Assembly (NCBI GenBank): GCA_001510295.1
Contig: LFEZ01000023.1
Span: 1-48,452, forward strand
Direction: 5' to 3'
Origin: Thaumarchaeota archaeon casp-thauma4
GTDB lineage: Archaea > Thermoproteota > Nitrososphaeria > Nitrososphaerales > Nitrosopumilaceae
Length of the DNA stretch: 48,452 nt
Shown: positions 47,015 to 48,452 of the stretch, piece after piece
How the letters are laid out: every line of letters begins with the position of its first letter
How positions within the stretch are numbered: the stretch's first letter is position 1
Notes under the pieces: generated by a model
The model's input: the letters and a program-made list of their open reading frames with translations, nothing else
What the model was told of the DNA's origin: nothing
Databases searched by the model: none
Position numbers and translations under genes: made by a program

Positions 47015-47422
47015 TTACCCCTCGTTCATAGGCAGATGAGGAAGAACAAATATTTTTTCAGGCTCAATTTTGAGAATTATTCTTTTTTCACCAGGACGTT
47101 TGAAAGGATATTTTTCTTTTCCCATGTACTGTTTTGTTAGAAAATCAGCGTGTTTGTATTCATAATCAGGCATTATTTCAACTACTTTACCTCTAATCGA
47201 GATCATATCAAGAGGGTTTTTTGAATCAACTACAGATAATGCAACACGAGGATCACGAAGTATGTTTTTGTGCTTCAATCTACCTTCAGCAGTATTGATT
47301 CGTATGTGAGAGTCTTCAAAATCACCCCATACAGGAGTGACTTGTGGCGAACCATCAGGCATAGAAGTGGCCAAAAATATTAGATTTTTACCATTTAGAA
47401 GAACTTCAACTTTTGAATCCAT
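47015..47422 (-). CDS. PPOX-class F420/flavin-dependent oxidoreductase
   Basis: The protein is a split-barrel flavin/F420 oxidoreductase of the pyridoxamine-phosphate oxidase-like superfamily. The 135-residue protein has LATSMPDGSPQVTPVWGDFEDSHIRINT, then GRLKHKNILRDPRVALSVVD and the usual strand ISIRGKVVEI, a layout common to F420-dependent members. Substrate and reaction are unknown. The TTG at 47428 is two codons upstream; ATG 47422 is preferred. Only 26 bases separate it from the divergent DUF371 gene. Confidence 0.88.
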   Translation of the reverse strand: MDSKVEVLLNGKNLIFLATSMPDGSPQVTPVWGDFEDSHIRINTAEGRLKHKNILRDPRVALSVVDSKNPLDMISIRGKVVEIMPDYEYKHADFLTKQYMGKEKYPFKRPGEKRIILKIEPEKIFVLPHLPMNEG

Positions 47423-47448
47423 ACTCAAATAACATAAATTGAATATTT

Positions 47449-47889
47449 ATGTCTCAAAGATTTCAAAATATCATGAAGTTAACCATACCATTTACAGGAC
47501 ATGAACAAGTTTTATCACTACACGAAAAAACTTTGGAAATTACCAAAGATGACAATCTTACACCTCAAGGAGATTGTATTATAGGAGTGAACTCAGACAT
47601 ATCGTGCTTAGATTTACCTGAAAAAATGAAGAAAAAAATCCAAAACTCTGAATCAAAAATCTCATTCACGCTTCAAGTAGGAAAATTTAGATTCAAAATT
47701 CAAGGGCATGGTTCTGAAAAGCTAACGCTAAAGCATGTAAGCGACATAGTACTGCGTAAGAGTGCATTCACATGCTCCCGTACTATCGCTATCAATTGCG
47801 ACAAGGCATCAAGTGATATCCCTAGAGACTTGGTCCGTCTCCTTCAAAACCCGCAAACCAAGGGAAAGATGATTATAGAGGTATTGTAA
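47449..47889 (+). CDS. DUF371 archaeal protein
   Basis: DUF371 is an archaeal family of unknown function. The 146-residue protein shows GHEQVLSLHEKTLEITKDDNLTPQGDCIIGV, the conserved segment of this family. ATG 47449 is used; ATG 47473 (MKLTIPFTGHE) would remove eight residues and may be the real start. The 3' half uses more G+C-rich codons than most of the window. It converges on the ArsR-type gene with no gap. Confidence 0.85.
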   Translation: MSQRFQNIMKLTIPFTGHEQVLSLHEKTLEITKDDNLTPQGDCIIGVNSDISCLDLPEKMKKKIQNSESKISFTLQVGKFRFKIQGHGSEKLTLKHVSDIVLRKSAFTCSRTIAINCDKASSDIPRDLVRLLQNPQTKGKMIIEVL

Positions 47890-48390
47890 TCAGTGTCTTT
47901 TTTCAAAGACCGTTGTAACTGCACGATTTACAATTTCCATAATCAAGTATTGACTATATTCCTGCTTATTTTGAGAGGTTTTTGGGATAACAGTCTTTTT
48001 CAAAAGTACGTCTAGAAGTTGTTCAACATGTTTTGACGTTGACTTTATGACTGTAGAGTATTTCTTCTCAAAGTCTTTCGGAGTTTCATAGTCAAGAAAC
48101 TTAGTCGATGTACCGTAGAATTTTATCATGGCACCGCGCTTTTCTTCAATTTTCACCACTTCAATTAATTCAGCGCCTTTCAAGATTTCTAGATGATGTC
48201 TAGTTGTCGTAATGGCTTTTTTGAATCCATTCTTTTTTAACTGAGTCGTGATTTGTTCTGCGTTTAGATGTTTTCGATATAGCATTTGCAGAATTTTTGC
48301 TCGTGCGGGGTCCTCGATAGCTTTTGCATGTTCCAGACTTGTTGCAAGTGTACGATTCACCGATATTGGTTTTTCGAGTATTGTTGACAT
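47890..48390 (-). CDS. ArsR-type winged-helix transcription regulator
   Basis: The 166-residue protein has a winged-helix DNA-binding domain: helix ARAKILQMLYRKHLNAEQITTQLKK, recognition helix ITTTRHHLEILKGAELIEVV and the wing EEKRGAMIKFYGTSTK. The C-terminal 70 residues are helical and may serve as a dimerisation or effector domain. No Cys metal site is present, so it is not a classical metal sensor. It is encoded divergently from whatever lies beyond the window edge and probably regulates itself or that gene. Confidence 0.9.
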   Translation of the reverse strand: MSTILEKPISVNRTLATSLEHAKAIEDPARAKILQMLYRKHLNAEQITTQLKKNGFKKAITTTRHHLEILKGAELIEVVKIEEKRGAMIKFYGTSTKFLDYETPKDFEKKYSTVIKSTSKHVEQLLDVLLKKTVIPKTSQNKQEYSQYLIMEIVNRAVTTVFEKRH

Positions 48391-48452
48391 GTAGTTTTTT
48401 CTATTGATCTTAGCTAAAAGTTATCGGTATCAGTATTTTTTGTCCAAATCAG

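Noticed and set aside
1-48452. CRISPR arrays, insertion sequences, integrases, toxin-antitoxin pairs and phage genes
   Set aside because: No regular direct-repeat/spacer array, transposase or recombinase motif was seen. The repeats at 46 kb are too few and not spacer-like.

Overview
The window is a 48.5-kb stretch of an AT-rich archaeal chromosome, almost certainly from a mesophilic ammonia-oxidising archaeon of the Nitrososphaerota (Thaumarchaeota), most likely the marine or sediment Nitrosopumilaceae (Nitrosopumilus/Nitrosarchaeum type). Archaeal markers are a proteasome alpha subunit, archaeal-type (phosphorylating, type II) glyceraldehyde-3-phosphate dehydrogenase, HMG-CoA synthase, ribosomal proteins eS4 and RNase P protein Rpp29, and F420-type oxidoreductases. 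The thaumarchaeal assignment rests on an ESCRT-III/CdvB cell-division protein, a complete biotin operon, many small proteins of the kind typical of this phylum, and the broken ribosomal protein operon. The species is inferred, not proven. First genes of transcripts often have a TATA box about 25-30 bases before the start codon and no leader. Downstream genes often have a GGAG/GGTGA-type Shine-Dalgarno sequence.

Layout. 1-4 kb: gatCAB amidotransferase operon (gatC cut by the window edge), with a coupled membrane-anchored surface protein. 4-9.6 kb: hisI and an archaeal ornithine cyclodeaminase, small unknown proteins, an HD-domain nucleotidase, a TPR protein, cobalamin adenosyltransferase, tRNA-Phe and two stand-alone Lrp/AsnC-type RAM domains. 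9.6-17.7 kb: unknown proteins, a class III nucleotidyl cyclase, threonine ammonia-lyase behind an odd structured leader, divergent purE/purK, a DedA protein and small zinc proteins. 17.7-20.8 kb: a tightly overlapping four-gene operon (sugar-nucleotidyltransferase, luciferase-like oxidoreductase, thiolase, DUF35 partner), which is the best candidate for an uncharacterised pathway. 20.9-29.5 kb: Hjc-like nuclease, threonine synthase, CNNM/CorC transporter-like protein, GAPDH, DsbA-like protein and HMG-CoA synthase.

29.4-33.6 kb: biotin synthesis, bioA-bioD on the minus strand and bioB-bioF on the plus strand, diverging from a 79-base control region with GTTAAC palindromes placed next to each promoter. 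33.6-37.1 kb: single-span microproteins, a CdvB paralogue, proteasome alpha and a SPOUT RNA methyltransferase. 37.2-45.0 kb: ribosomal protein operon uL3-uL4-uL23-uS19-uL22-uS3-uL29-Rpp29-uS17-uL14-uL24-eS4-uL5-uS14-uS8-uL6. uL2 is missing between uL23 and uS19, and the usual genes after uL6 are absent. 45.0-48.4 kb: tRNA-Asn, zinc and membrane proteins, a DUF2299 protein inside an 889-bp block flanked by near-identical 30-bp hairpin repeats, an F420/PPOX oxidoreductase, DUF371 and an ArsR-type regulator.

Most of the window is housekeeping. No CRISPR array, insertion sequence, integrase or toxin-antitoxin pair was recognised. The items most worth pursuing are the 17.8-20.8 kb operon, the biotin control region, the repeat-flanked block at 46.1-47.0 kb, the leader before ilvA, the mismatched tRNAs and the unannotated microproteins. 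All calls come from reading the sequence; no database search was run.
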